The position numbers and the translations under genes are program-made. Under the pieces are notes generated by a model, which saw only the letters and a list, made by a program, of their open reading frames with translations, did not search any database and was not told where the DNA came from. 6,877 nt of DNA. Origin: Desulfobacteraceae bacterium (GTDB lineage Bacteria; Desulfobacterota; Desulfobacteria; Desulfobacterales; Desulfosalsimonadaceae). Positions 6,471 to 6,877 of this stretch are shown in pieces (position 1 is the stretch's first letter; every line of letters starts with the position of its first letter). The stretch covers positions 1-6,877 of the forward strand of contig PUOB01000371.1 in the NCBI GenBank assembly GCA_003551985.1, in the 5' to 3' direction.

Positions 6471-6525
6471 GTAGGGGCGAATGATTATTCGCCCGCCGTA
6501 AGGGCGAATGATTATTCGCCCCTAC
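6471..6525. repeat. Doubled GGGCGAAT-GATT-ATTCGCCC palindrome
   Basis: Two copies of the perfect 20-base palindrome GGGCGAATGATTATTCGCCC stand seven bases apart (spacer GCCGTAA), bounded by GTAG and CTAC. The unit can fold as two 8-base-pair hairpins or as one long 24-base-arm hairpin mismatched only in the GATT segments. A single-unit relative is at 1779-1802. Dispersed repeats with a GTAGGGGCGAA end are common in many bacterial genomes. Confidence 0.8.
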
Positions 6526-6558
6526 AAACCCGGAGTGAACCGAAACGCACAACCCGAA

Positions 6559-6618
6559 TTTTTACGAGCGCACCTTTTTTGATGGACTCGTAAAAAGTTG
6601 ACACACTCGTAAAAAGTC
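6559..6618. repeat. Cluster of three TTTTTACGAG / CTCGTAAAAA repeat arms
   Basis: TTTTTACGAG (6559-6568) faces an inverted CTCGTAAAAA (6587-6596, within GATGGACTCGTAAAAAGT), forming a 10-base-pair stem. A third arm, CTCGTAAAAAGTC, follows at 6606-6618. The GATGGACTCGTAAAA segment matches the minus-strand copy at 79-65. Confidence 0.75.
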
Positions 6619-6626
6619 GATTTTCA

Positions 6627-6751
6627 GATGGTGCCGTAAAAAGTTCAAGATCAAGGCTTGCGCGATTTCGAAGAATGCAGCGTACTTAGCCGTACGTGAA
6701 ATTCTGAGGAATCGCGCATAACGCAGATATTGGACTTTTTACGGTGCCATC
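6627..6751. repeat. 125-base imperfect hairpin element
   Basis: The terminal arms GATGGTGCCGTAAAAAGTTC (to 6648) and TTGGACTTTTTACGGTGCCA (from 6730) are inverted repeats of 22 bases with three differences. All three differences become G-U pairs in a plus-strand RNA. Inside are further matched blocks: TGCGCGAT 6659-6666 with 6711-6718, AGAAT 6672-6676 with 6701-6705, and CGTAC 6681-6685 with 6692-6696, around a 6-base tip. No ORF lies within it. It looks like a small non-autonomous repeat or a structured RNA element. Part of one arm recurs at 1699-1718. Confidence 0.75.
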
Positions 6752-6877
6752 AAAGGTTGCTTATTATGTTTCTTCCTGATATTGAGTGCCGAATGAAATC
6801 ATTGCAATGCAACCCATTGCCGGTTATCATGATTTTATTTCAGCTGTAAGGACATTTTGCTTTGACAACGAATTCCG
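6752..6877. other. Right edge with no identifiable gene
   Basis: AT-rich sequence with one short plus-strand frame (6766-6849, 27 codons, no ribosome site, no recognisable product). Near the edge, AAGGA (6848-6852) precedes a TTG at 6862 by nine bases. This could be the start of a rightward gene, but only five codons are visible. Confidence 0.3.

Noticed and set aside
65..6751. CRISPR array
   Set aside because: The repeats are irregularly spaced, inverted and of variable length, without regular unique spacers.

Overview
The window holds four complete housekeeping genes in three transcription units. Two intergenic stretches carry several families of inverted repeats. The combination fits a deltaproteobacterial sulfate reducer of the Desulfobacterales type: a DapL-type lysine pathway, a fused PabB-PabC protein, GC-rich coding sequence, and scattered short palindromes ending in TTTTTACGAG / CTCGTAAAAA. 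The taxonomic call is inference from gene content and repeat style, not from a marker gene.

Layout. (1) Positions 78-1523 (-) encode tilS, tRNA(Ile)-lysidine synthase. Its reading frame stays open upstream to 1619, and its last codons and stop lie in a repeat. A ribosome-binding-site-like GGAGG at the left edge suggests another minus-strand gene just outside the window. (2) Positions 1524-1964 separate the divergent tilS and dapL genes. They hold three repeat fragments, a degenerate hexamer run, a good sigma70-type promoter for dapL, and a 20-codon upstream ORF that overlaps the dapL start. (3) Positions 1965-3188 (+) encode dapL, LL-diaminopimelate aminotransferase. (4) Positions 3209-5500 (-) encode a PabB-PabC fusion, and 5488-6129 (-) encode the glutamine amidotransferase subunit PabA. 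These two overlap by 13 bases and form one operon converging on dapL. (5) Positions 6130-6877 have no convincing gene. They hold a strong intrinsic terminator inside the pabA leader, a second hairpin, a strong plus-strand promoter, a 55-base double palindrome, TTTTTACGAG repeats and a 125-base imperfect hairpin.

How the genes work. PabA supplies ammonia from glutamine to the PabB domain, which makes 4-amino-4-deoxychorismate. The PabC domain then releases pyruvate to give p-aminobenzoate for folate, so two polypeptides encode the whole chorismate-to-PABA branch. DapL makes LL-diaminopimelate in one step from tetrahydrodipicolinate, for lysine and peptidoglycan. TilS modifies the AUA-decoding tRNA(Ile).

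No defence, mobile or clearly new multi-gene system is visible. The points most worth a second look are the repeat-encoded tail of TilS, the terminator between the leader and start codon of pabA, and the orphan promoter that reads into the hairpin-rich right end.
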